Notes: generated by a model not told the origin, from the sequence alone. 16,075 nt of DNA from Saprospiraceae bacterium (GCA_020528935.1 JAJDFU010000090.1:1-16075); one strand, 5' to 3'. Shown: positions 8,501-15,300, counted from the stretch's first letter. Translations and numbers: made by a program.

Positions 8501-9123
8501 TACTTGCGGGCAAATTCCAGCAGTTTCTGGTTGACGTCCTCCTGGCTTACGCCCAGGCCGTCGATGTTTTCCAGGCCCCGGTGGCGCTGCAGTTCGATGT
8601 AGAAGTCCTCGCCGAACAGGTCGATCCACCAACGCAGTTTTTCTTCGGCCTCCTCGTGTTTGCCGTGCAGGATCGCCTGAGGGATCTCCGCCCCGATGCA
8701 ACAACTGGTCGCAATAAGCCCTTCGTGATGTTGCTCGATCAGCTCCTTGTCGATGCGGGGAAACTTGCTGTACAAGCCCTCGATATAGCCCAGGGAACAG
8801 AGCTTGGACAGGTTTTCGTACCCCTTTTGATTTTTGGCGAGCAGCAGCTGGTGGTAGCGCACGTCCTGCTCGCCCTGAGAACGGGAAAAGGATTTGCGGT
8901 GCCGGTCCTCCACCAGGTAAAACTCACAGCCTACGATGGGCTTCAGATCGCGCTTGCGAGCCTCGGCCACGAATTTAAAAGCGCCGAACATATTGCCGTG
9001 GTCGGTGAGGGCTACGCCTTTCTGTCCGTCCTGCTTGGCTTTGTCCATCATCCGCTCGATGGAAGCCGCTCCGTCGAGCAGGGAATATTGGGTATGGCAG
9101 TGAAGGTGAACGAAGTCAGGCAT
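5590..9123 (-). CDS. dnaE: DNA polymerase III alpha subunit (DnaE)
   Basis: This is the replicative polymerase, 1177 residues from the ATG at 9123, close to the usual ~1160. In order it has: a PHP domain (HLHCHTQYSLLDG at 6-18, TDHGNM at 40-45, TNDSHY at 215-220); the polymerase active site with GPGRGSAAGS (367-376) and PDIDIDF (Asp409, Asp411); the third catalytic Asp581 in KMDFLGLKTL; a helix-hairpin-helix region near 848-862 (SALRGVGEGP); SLFG near 945-948 as a possible clamp-binding site; and an OB fold from about 1015. All nine PHP metal-ligand positions appear intact. The frame extends to a TTG at 9153, but that start lies at or before the predicted -7 element, and the family starts at MPDFVHL. 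The gene converges on the microprotein, sharing four bases. Confidence 0.96.
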   Translation of the reverse strand: MPDFVHLHCHTQYSLLDGAASIERMMDKAKQDGQKGVALTDHGNMFGAFKFVAEARKRDLKPIVGCEFYLVEDRHRKSFSRSQGEQDVRYHQLLLAKNQKGYENLSKLCSLGYIEGLYSKFPRIDKELIEQHHEGLIATSCCIGAEIPQAILHGKHEEAEEKLRWWIDLFGEDFYIELQRHRGLENIDGLGVSQEDVNQKLLEFARKYELKTICTNDSHYVEEEDWTPHDILLCINTNSLLEEEKRFKFPSPDFFFKTKAEMQRLFADVPASMDHTMEIYDKVDTLELARDVLLPAFPIPKGFSGQDEYLRHLTYEGAKKRYGEISEQLRERLDFELGVIAQSGYPGYFLIVQDFTNTARQMGVSVGPGRGSAAGSAVAYCIGITNVDPIKYDLLFERFLNPERVSMPDIDIDFDDEGRQKVIDYVIDKYGRDQVAQIVTYGTMAAKLSLRDVGRVMNIPLPEVDRVAKSFPSHLKATLNKVLEAEDINAKLKGSMNAEDVERAYQFRKLAEGQDRVGEMIRTAKKLEGSVRNTGIHACGVVITPDEITKYVPVKAEKDSDMLVTQFDNSVAEAAGLLKMDFLGLKTLTIIKDAVRMVEENRGIRLDVEEVPLDDAKTYELFQRGETVGIFQYESAGMQKYMKELKPNAFEDLIAMNALYRPGPLEYIPNFIARKHGREPITYDLPEMEEFLQDTYGITVYQEQVMLLSQKLAGFSKGQADMLRKGMGKKKKHIIDELYPKFIEGGQQNGHPKEVLDKVWKDWEAFASYAFNKSHSTCYAFVAFQTAYLKAHYPAEFMASVLTHNKNDISKITFFLRECKRMELQVLGPSVNESVSDFSVNEEGHIRFGLSALRGVGEGPVEELLRERETGGPFLSLFDMMRRCNLRAVNKKVLESLVRGGALDCFEDTHRAQYFAPSEKFDTLLEHSLRYGNAYQNQKAQAAVSLFGETDEVMIPEPPMPECHPWSLVEKLQHEKDVTGIFISGHPLDDYQLEVQYFTTCPLSKVEQYQNAPSLNLAGILVKATHRISKNGNGWGIFELQDYSSSLEFKLFGEDYQRYKHLLEEGKAIYFTAQYQQSWRGDGLELRIKEVRLLEGVAEERTQSITLRLALDQVTPQLVDQLDALCRKHNGKHRLRMQFFDVESRLKIPMMARERGVRVNPDFVKVLQQLGVEYTLN
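5598..5614. repeat. Hairpin just after the microprotein stop, inside the dnaE 3' end
   Basis: GGGTGTA (5598-5604) and TACACCC (5608-5614) form a perfect 7-bp stem with a CTC loop, 4 bases after the plus-strand stop at 5593. It overlaps the last codons of dnaE. It has no clear T tract, so a terminator role for the microprotein transcript is only possible. Confidence 0.3.
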
Positions 9124-9148
9124 GGACGGATCAAAATTGAAGGGTGAA

Positions 9149-9156
9149 CACAAGTA
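9149..9156 (-). promoter_or_regulatory. Candidate -7 promoter element of dnaE
   Basis: On minus the sequence reads TACTTGTG, one mismatch from TAnnTTTG, 25 bases upstream of the ATG at 9123. A start site a few bases further on would fall after the alternative TTG codon at 9153, which favours the ATG start. Confidence 0.35.
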
Positions 9157-9230
9157 TTTGTTTTACCGAAGCGATCCGGAAAACAAATTGATTCGAAAAT
9201 ACGAATTAAAAGCAGGTTGCGCCTGGAAAC

Positions 9231-9250
9231 TTTTCCACAGCCTGTGAAAA
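9231..9250. promoter_or_regulatory. DnaA-box-like dyad upstream of dnaE
   Basis: TTTTCCACA (9231-9239) fits the relaxed DnaA-box pattern TTWTNCACA. It is followed almost at once by TGTGAAAA (9243-9250), whose reverse complement TTTTCACA is a one-base-shorter copy. The dyad lies between the stop of the ACP-like gene (9275) and the dnaE promoter. It could instead be a short hairpin at the end of the ACP-like transcript. Confidence 0.25.
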
Positions 9251-9274
9251 CCCTTCAAACCGTCGCCGAACCGC

Positions 9275-9514
9275 TCAGCACATGAGAGAGGGCTGCAGCT
9301 GCCGGCTGAGGTCTTGTACCGTTTCAATGCGAGCGGCATCCTCTTCACTGAGGTACACCCCCAGGCGGCGCTCTATGGTGGTGATGAGCAGGGTGAGGTC
9401 GAGATCGTCCAGGAGGAGGTCGTCTTTGAAATGGGTGTACGGATGCAGCCGGCCTTTAGGTACATCCAGCAGCCAGGCGACGAGTTCGGTCATGCGTTCG
9501 GCGGGGAATATCAT
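9275..9514 (-). CDS. Acyl-carrier-protein-like protein lacking the attachment serine
   Basis: This 79-residue protein aligns without gaps to the core of acyl carrier protein: FKDDLLLDDLDLTLLITTIE (29-48) matches the ACP segment that carries the DSL motif, and SEEDAARIETVQDL (56-69) matches the helix III/IV region. The serine that receives 4'-phosphopantetheine is Asp37 here, so the protein should not carry acyl groups in the usual way. Helix II has also lost acidic residues that ACP partners contact (LTLLI in place of TVELV). An alternative ATG at 9493 gives 72 residues. It sits between the LOG-family gene and dnaE on the same strand. It could be a regulatory or structural ACP paralogue; the function is unknown. 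Confidence 0.75.
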   Translation of the reverse strand: MIFPAERMTELVAWLLDVPKGRLHPYTHFKDDLLLDDLDLTLLITTIERRLGVYLSEEDAARIETVQDLSRQLQPSLMC

Positions 9515-9659
9515 GAAGCAGGTGATTTATGGATAAACGCAACAACCCGCCCTTTCGCTGCAAAGCCCGGCCGAATATCGGACCGCCGGAAAAAGGAAGC
9601 GGCTGTTTGATGGCTTTCCAACCCTGTCTCGTTCGGCCGCAGGGGGTCTTTCGGCACAC

Positions 9660-10385
9660 CTACAATTCATAATTGGGCCCGAGCTGACCGGCGCGTTCGG
9701 AATAAAATTGGTTGATCCTGGAAACGACTTCCCCGGGCTGATCCACCAGCGGGAACAAGTCCAGGTCTTCCTTGGAAATATTGCGCGCCTTTTCGTACAC
9801 CGTTTCCATCAGCCAGTTGCGCAGCCCTTCCCAGAATTTGGTTCCCACCAGAATGACCGGCACCGGAGTGATCTTATGCGTCTGCATGAGGGTGAGCACT
9901 TCGAACAGCTCATCCAGCGTACCGAAGCCGCCGGGCAGCACGACAAAGGCCTGGGCGTATTTCACGAACATGACCTTGCGCACGAAAAAATAGCGAAAGG
10001 AAATGGCCTTGTCCCAGTCCACGTACTGATTGTAACCCTGCTCGAAGGGCAGGTCGATATTGAGGCCTACGGATTTGCCGCCTGCCAGGCTGGCGCCCTT
10101 ATTGCCGGCTTCCATGATGCCCGGCCCTCCGCCTGTAATGACCCCGTAGCCCTCCTCGGTGACCAAGCGGGCGATCTCCTGGGCTTTTTTGAAGTCGGGA
10201 TGCTCGGGCTGCGTGCGCGCCGAGCCGAATATGGAAACGCAGGGACCAATGGCGTTCAGGCTTTCAAAGCCTTCCACCAGCTCGGAGATGACCTTGAACA
10301 TGGTCCAGGAGTTTTCGCCTTTTAGCTCCTGGCTCCAGCGCTTCATTTGTTGTTTGGGTTGCAGAGGCACATTATTATCAACCAT
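9660..10385 (-). CDS. LOG-family (TIGR00730) Rossmann-fold protein
   Basis: The 241-residue product contains the LOG-family motifs in order: SIFGSAR (51-57), GGGPGIMEA (85-93), arginine-rich FRYFFVRKVMF (130-140) and PGGFGTLDELFE (151-162). In characterised members the PGGxGTxxE motif forms the active site of a nucleoside 5'-monophosphate phosphoribohydrolase that releases the base, including cytokinins in plants and some bacteria. In most bacteria the physiological substrate is unsettled, so I would call it a predicted nucleotide-processing enzyme of the cytosol. I chose the ATG at 10385; the frame extends to a GTG at 10442, adding 19 residues not typical of the family. It lies 108 bases beyond the M20 gene. 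I see no convincing promoter in that gap. Confidence 0.9.
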   Translation of the reverse strand: MVDNNVPLQPKQQMKRWSQELKGENSWTMFKVISELVEGFESLNAIGPCVSIFGSARTQPEHPDFKKAQEIARLVTEEGYGVITGGGPGIMEAGNKGASLAGGKSVGLNIDLPFEQGYNQYVDWDKAISFRYFFVRKVMFVKYAQAFVVLPGGFGTLDELFEVLTLMQTHKITPVPVILVGTKFWEGLRNWLMETVYEKARNISKEDLDLFPLVDQPGEVVSRINQFYSERAGQLGPNYEL

Positions 10386-10493
10386 AATCTTTTTTTTGTC
10401 GTCTTCACCGCTCCGTGGGATGACCGGCCGCAGTACAATCACAACGCACCGGTCGCTTAGGATATACTCCTCAGGGGGGCAAATAGTTCTACA

Positions 10494-11690
10494 TCAGGAT
10501 GCCAAACGGCTCAAGGCCAGCCAGGCCATGAGGCCGGCTCCCACTTCCAGGCTGGCCTCGTCCACGTCAAAGGTATTGGTGTGTATAGGCGAAGTGATGC
10601 CGCGGGCGGCATTGCCGGTACCGAGCCGGTAAAAACAGGCGGGCATGACCTGGGAATAATAGGCAAAGTCCTCGGCCGTCATGCGAATGGGCAGATCCAC
10701 GACCTGGGAGGCGCCCAGGTAATCCACGGCCCACTGCCTGGCCTGCAGGGTGAGCGGCTCATTGTTCTGCAGCGCCGGATAGCCCACTTCGATGCGAAGC
10801 GCCGCGCTGCCGCCCATGCCCTCCGCCAGCTGCTGCACCAGCTGCTGCATGCGCCGGTGCGCCTCAAAGCGCCATTCTTCGTCGAAGGTTCGGAAAGTGC
10901 CTTTGAGGTGTACGGCATTGGGAATGACGTTGGTGGCCCCGCCGTCGCTTCGGATGTGCCCAAAGGAAAGCACGCTGGGCGTGGTGGGCCGCGCGTTCCG
11001 GCTAACGATCTGTTGCAGGGCCGTGAGAATATGCGCGCTGATGAGCACCGGATCCACAAACTCGTGCGGCAGGGCCGCATGCCCGCCTTTGCCCCGCACG
11101 GTGAGGTACAACTCGTCGGCCGAAGCCATGTAGGGCCCGGGGCGCAGGCCGATCTTGCCCACCTCCAGGGGCGGGTGCACGTGCTGGCCGAAGATGGCCT
11201 CCGGCCGGGGATTCTCCAGCGCGCCCTCCCTGATCATGATGGAGGCCCCGCCGGGCAGTTTCTCCTCCGCCGGCTGGAAAAGCAGCTTGACCGTGCCGCC
11301 AAAGGATGCCCGCAGTTCCTGCAGTATGCGGGCGGCCCCCAGCAGGGAGGCCGTGTGCACATCGTGGCCGCAGGCGTGCATGACCCCCTCGTTTTTGGAT
11401 CTGTAGGGCACCTCATTGGCTTCGGTAATGGGCAGCGCATCCATATCGGCCCGGAGGGCTACCACACCGCCGCCCTCCTTTTCGCCGCGGATGAGGGCCA
11501 CTACCCCGTTTTCGGCAATCCCGTGCTCGTAGTTTATGCCCCAGTCGTTCAGGCGGGCTGCAATGAAGCGTCCCGTCTGTTTTTCCTGATAGGACAGCTC
11601 CGGGTGCTGGTGCAAATGCCGGCGGAGACTTACCGTGTCCGGGTGATGACGGGCCGCAAGGCGCTGAATGTCTTTTCTGATTTGCTGCAT
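10494..11690 (-). CDS. M20-family metal-dependent amidohydrolase/aminoacylase
   Basis: This 398-residue cytosolic enzyme is of the M20D type (N-acyl-L-amino-acid amidohydrolase, hippurate hydrolase or IAA-conjugate hydrolase group). It has no signal peptide. Metal and catalytic residues are present: HACGHD (Cys107, His109), QPAEE (catalytic Glu142, ligand Glu143), GQHVHP (His170) and SPIHTN (His370). The dimerisation or lid domain spans roughly 185-295 and includes GKGGHAALPH. It should hydrolyse N-acyl amino acids or related amides; the exact substrate cannot be read. I set the start at the ATG at 11690, because the open frame further upstream to 11873 overlaps the GH97 gene and has a non-protein-like composition. 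A perfect -7 element lies 16 bases before this ATG. Confidence 0.92.
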   Translation of the reverse strand: MQQIRKDIQRLAARHHPDTVSLRRHLHQHPELSYQEKQTGRFIAARLNDWGINYEHGIAENGVVALIRGEKEGGGVVALRADMDALPITEANEVPYRSKNEGVMHACGHDVHTASLLGAARILQELRASFGGTVKLLFQPAEEKLPGGASIMIREGALENPRPEAIFGQHVHPPLEVGKIGLRPGPYMASADELYLTVRGKGGHAALPHEFVDPVLISAHILTALQQIVSRNARPTTPSVLSFGHIRSDGGATNVIPNAVHLKGTFRTFDEEWRFEAHRRMQQLVQQLAEGMGGSAALRIEVGYPALQNNEPLTLQARQWAVDYLGASQVVDLPIRMTAEDFAYYSQVMPACFYRLGTGNAARGITSPIHTNTFDVDEASLEVGAGLMAWLALSRLAS

Positions 11691-11706
11691 GCTTATTCCG
11701 TTCGTG

Positions 11707-11714
11707 CAAAGGTA
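11707..11714 (-). promoter_or_regulatory. Bacteroidota -7 promoter element of the M20 gene
   Basis: On minus the sequence reads TACCTTTG, a perfect TAnnTTTG match, in the 65-base gap after GH97 and 16 bases before the ATG at 11690. It supports both that start and a separate transcript. The nearest TTTG (11744-11741) is farther away than usual for a -33 element. Confidence 0.5.
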
Positions 11715-11755
11715 ACAACAGCCACAGGCGGTATTTTGCTCAAAGCGGGTCGTTT

Positions 11756-13825
11756 CTACAGAGGCCGGAAATGAACGGCCAGTCCGCCGCCCGGAGCCAG
11801 CGGCACCTCCAGTACCTCGCCGCGCTTGACCGGCTGCTCGGTGATCTCCAGATCCCCGGGCCGCGTGTCCCAATGGGCATCCGGGCCATCGGCATATACA
11901 ACGGCGACGTATTCCCGGGCTTCCTCCAGAAAGTCCAGCGCCACCGACAGCCGGCGCGGCTGCCCCCCGTTGAGCGCACCCAAAAACCAGTGCCCGCTGG
12001 CCTTGTCGCGCCGGGCCACGGTGATGTACTCCCCGATCTCGCCCTCCAGTACCCGGCTTTCGGACCAGTCTACGCCTACCGACTTTGCGAATTCCAGGCC
12101 GGGCTGGCCTTCCAGATGCTCGGGCAGGTCGGCCACCATTTGAAGGGGGCTGTAAAATACCACGTAGAGGGCCAGCTCGTGGGCCAGGGTATGCCTCACC
12201 CGGTGGTCTGGCCGGTAGGGGTTCAGGCTCAGATTGAATACGCCCGGCGTGTAATCCAGGGGGCCGGCCAGCATGCGGGTAAAGGGCAGAATGAGCGTGT
12301 GCTCGAGGGGGTTGCCGCCCTCTTCGCTCCAGGCATTGAATTCCTGGCCGCGCATACCTTCGCGGGTCATCATGTTGGGCCAGGTGCGGCGTATGCCCGT
12401 GGCCTTGATGGGCTCGTGGGCATTGATCATGCTGCCGTAGCGGGCGGCCTTTTCCACCACCCGGCGGTAGTGGTTTACCATGTACTGGCCGTGGTGATAC
12501 TCGCCCTTCGGGATGATCGGCCCCACGTAGCCCGTCTTTACCGCCCGTATGCCCAGGCGCCGGTAGAGCTGAAATGCCGTATCCATTTGTTGCTCGTACG
12601 TGGTGACTGCGGCCGAGGTTTCGTGATGGCCGATGAGTTCTACGCCTTTTTTGCGGGCATATGCGACTACACCTTCCAGATCGAAATCGGGATAGGGCGT
12701 CACGAAATCGAATACGCCCTCGCGATCCTCAAAGCCGATCCAGTGCTCCCAGCCCGTATTCCAGCCCTCGATGAGCAGGGCCGGTATGCCGTGCCGGGCA
12801 CAGAAGTCGATGTAGCGCTTGGCGTTTTCAGTAGTAGCGCCGTGGCGCCCGCTGGCCATATCCCAGGTGGACTTGCCCAGGTGCATCTCCCACCAGATGC
12901 CCATGTATTTCATCGGCTGAATCCAGCCGGTAGAATCGAGCCGGCTCGGCTCGTTGAGGTTCAGGATGAGGTGCGACTGAATCAGGTCGCCGGCCCGATC
13001 GGCTATCTGCACGGTACGCCAGGGAGAGGTGAGCGGGAGCCGGGCCCGGACCTTACTGCCATCGGCAGCGCCTACCAGTTCGCTCTCCAGCAGGAGTCGG
13101 TTGGTATCCACCTTCAGGGTCATGCCCGCGTAATTGGTGAGGGCCGCTTCGTGGAAGCTGAGGTACAGGCCCTCCTCCGATCGCATGGTCACAGGCGTAT
13201 TGACGGCATTTTCGGGAATATGCGTCTGGGCCAGGCTGGGGTGCTTGCGCTTGGCAAGCGCATCGATGCCGGAGACCCGGGTACTGGAGTACAAGTGCTC
13301 GTAAATATCCCAATCGCCGGGTATCCACCAGCACTGATGATCGCCGGTGAGCTGAAATTGGCTGTGCTCATCCGTCAGAACGACCTCCTCCACCTCCCCC
13401 TGGGCAGGCAGCACATAGCGGAGGGCTACACCGTCGTCGTAGGCTCTGAAATACCAGTGCCATTGCCGGAAAGGCGCCTGCTTTTCTTCCAAAAGCACCA
13501 GCAGCTCGTTGTAGTGATTGCGTATGGAAGCGGCTTCTCCCCACACCGGCTGCCATTCCTCCTCCAGGGTGTGCCGCTCGGCATGCACCAGCCGAAACCC
13601 CTTTTTCATATCGGGCCAAGCCCGAAACGACAGTCCCAGCGTAGAGGTGTCCAGCAGAATCTCGTCGTCGCGGCTCAGCACATAGGCGGGCTGCCCCGCT
13701 TCGGTGAGCAGAAAGGTCAACGCAATGCGGCCGTCAGGCGAATCCACTTCCATGAACGGTTCTTCCGAAGAACAGGCGCTTAGCGTAATGAACAACCAAA
13801 GACACAACCAACTGTTTTTGAACAT
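11756..13825 (-). CDS. GH97 alpha-glucoside hydrolase lipoprotein, SusB-type inverting clade
   Basis: This 689-residue lipoprotein has lipobox LSAC (Cys18) followed by SSEE. An N-terminal beta-sandwich (about 20-290) precedes a catalytic barrel and a C-terminal beta domain. Spacing to the Bacteroides SusB residues I remember fits well: Glu402 in GHHE, Glu471 in NAHE, Glu489 in MTRE and Glu495 in RGQE match SusB Glu439, 508, 526 and 532. Glu176 (DIYEHLY) is a likely partner of the calcium ligand Glu194. The motif KTGYVG has no aspartate where the retaining clade carries its nucleophile, so an inverting alpha-glucosidase is expected. I chose the ATG at 13825 because it gives a proper lipoprotein signal; the frame is open to 13942, overlapping the divergent gene. 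No susC/susD pair is nearby. Confidence 0.92.
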   Translation of the reverse strand: MFKNSWLCLWLFITLSACSSEEPFMEVDSPDGRIALTFLLTEAGQPAYVLSRDDEILLDTSTLGLSFRAWPDMKKGFRLVHAERHTLEEEWQPVWGEAASIRNHYNELLVLLEEKQAPFRQWHWYFRAYDDGVALRYVLPAQGEVEEVVLTDEHSQFQLTGDHQCWWIPGDWDIYEHLYSSTRVSGIDALAKRKHPSLAQTHIPENAVNTPVTMRSEEGLYLSFHEAALTNYAGMTLKVDTNRLLLESELVGAADGSKVRARLPLTSPWRTVQIADRAGDLIQSHLILNLNEPSRLDSTGWIQPMKYMGIWWEMHLGKSTWDMASGRHGATTENAKRYIDFCARHGIPALLIEGWNTGWEHWIGFEDREGVFDFVTPYPDFDLEGVVAYARKKGVELIGHHETSAAVTTYEQQMDTAFQLYRRLGIRAVKTGYVGPIIPKGEYHHGQYMVNHYRRVVEKAARYGSMINAHEPIKATGIRRTWPNMMTREGMRGQEFNAWSEEGGNPLEHTLILPFTRMLAGPLDYTPGVFNLSLNPYRPDHRVRHTLAHELALYVVFYSPLQMVADLPEHLEGQPGLEFAKSVGVDWSESRVLEGEIGEYITVARRDKASGHWFLGALNGGQPRRLSVALDFLEEAREYVAVVYADGPDAHWDTRPGDLEITEQPVKRGEVLEVPLAPGGGLAVHFRPL

Positions 13826-13842
13826 AGGGAGAAAGGTAGGGG

Positions 13843-13871
13843 TAAAGCTAACTCGACCAGAAAAAGGCAAA
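13843..13871 (-). promoter_or_regulatory. Candidate -33/-7 promoter for GH97
   Basis: On minus, TTTG (13871-13868) is followed after 17 bases by TAGCTTTA (13850-13843), one mismatch from TAnnTTTG. The element ends 17 bases before the ATG at 13825. It lies in the 115-base gap shared with the divergent protease gene, for which I see no convincing promoter. Confidence 0.4.
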
Positions 13872-13940
13872 ATAATGAAAAAGGGCAGGCGGTGTGAAAA
13901 GCAGAAAGAAATTCCTATTTTCTCGGGATAAGCGCATTTC

Positions 13941-15200
13941 ATGTGGACAACACGCTCTTTTCGTTTCGCCCTCGTTCATCTTCCACTTTTTTTTCTGATT
14001 CTTGCCGGCCCGGGCACCTGCGGAACTGACAAGCTGAGTGCACAGGGCATGGTGCTGGATCAAGGCGAAAAGATCCGCATACCCTTCACTTACCAGAACA
14101 ACTTCATCGTCGTCTCGGTCCTGTTTCAGAACCTGTTTCCGCTGCAATTCATTTTCGATACCGGCGCCGAGCACACCCTGCTCACCAAACGCGAAATCAC
14201 GGATTTCCTGGAGGTCAATTACGACCGCAGCTTTCCCATCCGGGGTTCCGACCTGGACACCCAACTCGTGGCCTTCCTGGCTACCGGCATCTCGCTGCAG
14301 GTGGGCGATATGGACCTCGACAACAAGTCGGTCCTGGTGCTCGACCGGGATGTCTTCCGGTTCGAGGATTTTGCAGGTACGGATATTCACGGCATTCTGG
14401 GCGCCGACTTTTTTTGGCCGTACGTGGTGAAGATCGACTATCGCCGCCAGGTCATTACCCTGATAAGCCCCGGTGGGTTCGATCCCAAGCGCAAGTACAC
14501 CCGTCATCCCATACAGATCTCCCGCAACAAGCCCTACCTTGCAGCCGACGTTCAGCTGGCCGACGACTCGCTCGTGCGCACCAAGCTGCTGCTGGATACC
14601 GGTGCCAGCCTGGGCTTGCTGCTGTACACCGACTCGCATCCCGCCATAACAGTGCCGGACAACGCCCTGGAGAGCAACATCGGCTGGGGCCTGGGCGGAT
14701 ACCTGAGAGGATTCCTGGGCCGGGTGGACCGGTTCAAGATCGACGAATACGAACTGCCTGGCGTGATCACCAATTACCAGAACATCCCCGACAGCCTGGA
14801 CAGCGACTTCATCAACTCCCGAAACGGCATCGTGGGCAACGTGTTGCTCAGCCGGTTTACCGTGATCATCGATTACCACCGGGAAAACCTGTACCTGAAA
14901 CCCACGCGCAAATGGAAAAAGAAATTCAAATACGATCGCAGTGGCCTGATGATCGTAGCCGGTGGCCCGGCCATGGATCAATACACCGTTTTTCACATCC
15001 TTGAAGGCAGCCCGGCCGACCGCGCCGGGGTGCAGGTGGGCGACCGCATCCTGAAGATCAACGGCATCCAGACCCGGTCGCTGAGCATCGATGGCATCTA
15101 CCGGCGCCTGCGCAAGCGCGTAGGCAAGCGCATTAAACTCAAGCTGCTGCGCGAAGAGCGGGAATTGAAGGTCGTTTTTCATCTGGAAAAGCTCATCTGA
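13941..15200 (+). CDS. Exported two-lobed retropepsin-like aspartic protease with PDZ domain
   Basis: The 419-residue product has a Sec signal (hydrophobic 9-22, cleavage likely LSA|Q before residue 35). Two retropepsin-like repeats follow. Lobe 1 has the IFDTGAEHT active site (Asp73) and HGILGADFF (150-158) followed by VVKIDYRRQVITL. Lobe 2 has LLDTGASLG (Asp219) and NGIVGNVLL (295-303) followed by TVIIDYHRENLYL. A single chain can therefore form the usual two-aspartate catalytic site. A C-terminal PDZ domain (about 335-415, GSPADRAGVQVGDRILKING) probably binds peptide ends or regulates the protease. The site of action is the periplasm or outside. It starts 115 bases from the divergent GH97 gene and ends about 200 bases before rplU. 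Substrates are unknown. Confidence 0.88.
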   Translation: MWTTRSFRFALVHLPLFFLILAGPGTCGTDKLSAQGMVLDQGEKIRIPFTYQNNFIVVSVLFQNLFPLQFIFDTGAEHTLLTKREITDFLEVNYDRSFPIRGSDLDTQLVAFLATGISLQVGDMDLDNKSVLVLDRDVFRFEDFAGTDIHGILGADFFWPYVVKIDYRRQVITLISPGGFDPKRKYTRHPIQISRNKPYLAADVQLADDSLVRTKLLLDTGASLGLLLYTDSHPAITVPDNALESNIGWGLGGYLRGFLGRVDRFKIDEYELPGVITNYQNIPDSLDSDFINSRNGIVGNVLLSRFTVIIDYHRENLYLKPTRKWKKKFKYDRSGLMIVAGGPAMDQYTVFHILEGSPADRAGVQVGDRILKINGIQTRSLSIDGIYRRLRKRVGKRIKLKLLREERELKVVFHLEKLI

Positions 15201-15206
15201 TCCCCT

Positions 15207-15300
15207 GCCCGGGCCACCCTTTCCCTTCCGCCCGCAGGAGCGCGATCGCCACGCGGCCCGGCATTGCCTGCGGGCACCTTGCTTCCGCTTAGCCCGGGCT
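15207..15300. repeat. GC-rich hairpin flanked by two GCCCGGGC palindromes
   Basis: GCCCGCAGG (15230-15238) and CCTGCGGGC (15267-15275) form a perfect 9-bp stem with a 28-base loop that itself holds GCGATCGC (15242-15249). Palindromes GCCCGGGC lie at 15207-15214 and 15292-15299. The block starts 6 bases after the protease stop and ends about 50 bases before the rplU -7 element, so it belongs to the 3' end of the protease transcript. No T tract follows, so it is a weak intrinsic terminator at best. Otherwise 15201-15349 holds no gene. Confidence 0.45.

Noticed and set aside
9124..9153. TTG start for dnaE adding 10 residues
   Set aside because: The extra residues are not part of the family, TTG is a weak start, and the predicted -7 element overlaps it. 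The ATG at 9123 starts at the conserved MPDFVHL.
9456..9659. 67-codon minus-strand frame between the LOG and ACP-like genes
   Set aside because: It overlaps the start of the ACP-like gene, is Arg/Gly-rich with no motif, and has no promoter. The gap 9515-9659 otherwise shows no gene or clear terminator.
10386..10442. GTG start for the LOG-family protein adding 19 residues
   Set aside because: The added residues are Lys/Asp/Arg-rich and atypical, while the ATG at 10385 gives the usual family length.
11691..11873. 61-codon upstream extension of the M20 gene
   Set aside because: It runs into the GH97 coding region, is Gly/Arg/Ala-rich, and lies upstream of the perfect -7 element at 11707-11714.
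11771..13783. Plus-strand open frame (about 670 codons) opposite GH97
   Set aside because: It is antisense to a well-supported GH97 and contains no family motif, so it is explained by codon bias of the real gene.
13848..15182. Minus-strand open frame (about 444 codons) opposite the protease
   Set aside because: It mirrors the protease-PDZ gene and is rich in Gln, Val and His without any domain. It also overlaps the GH97 promoter region.
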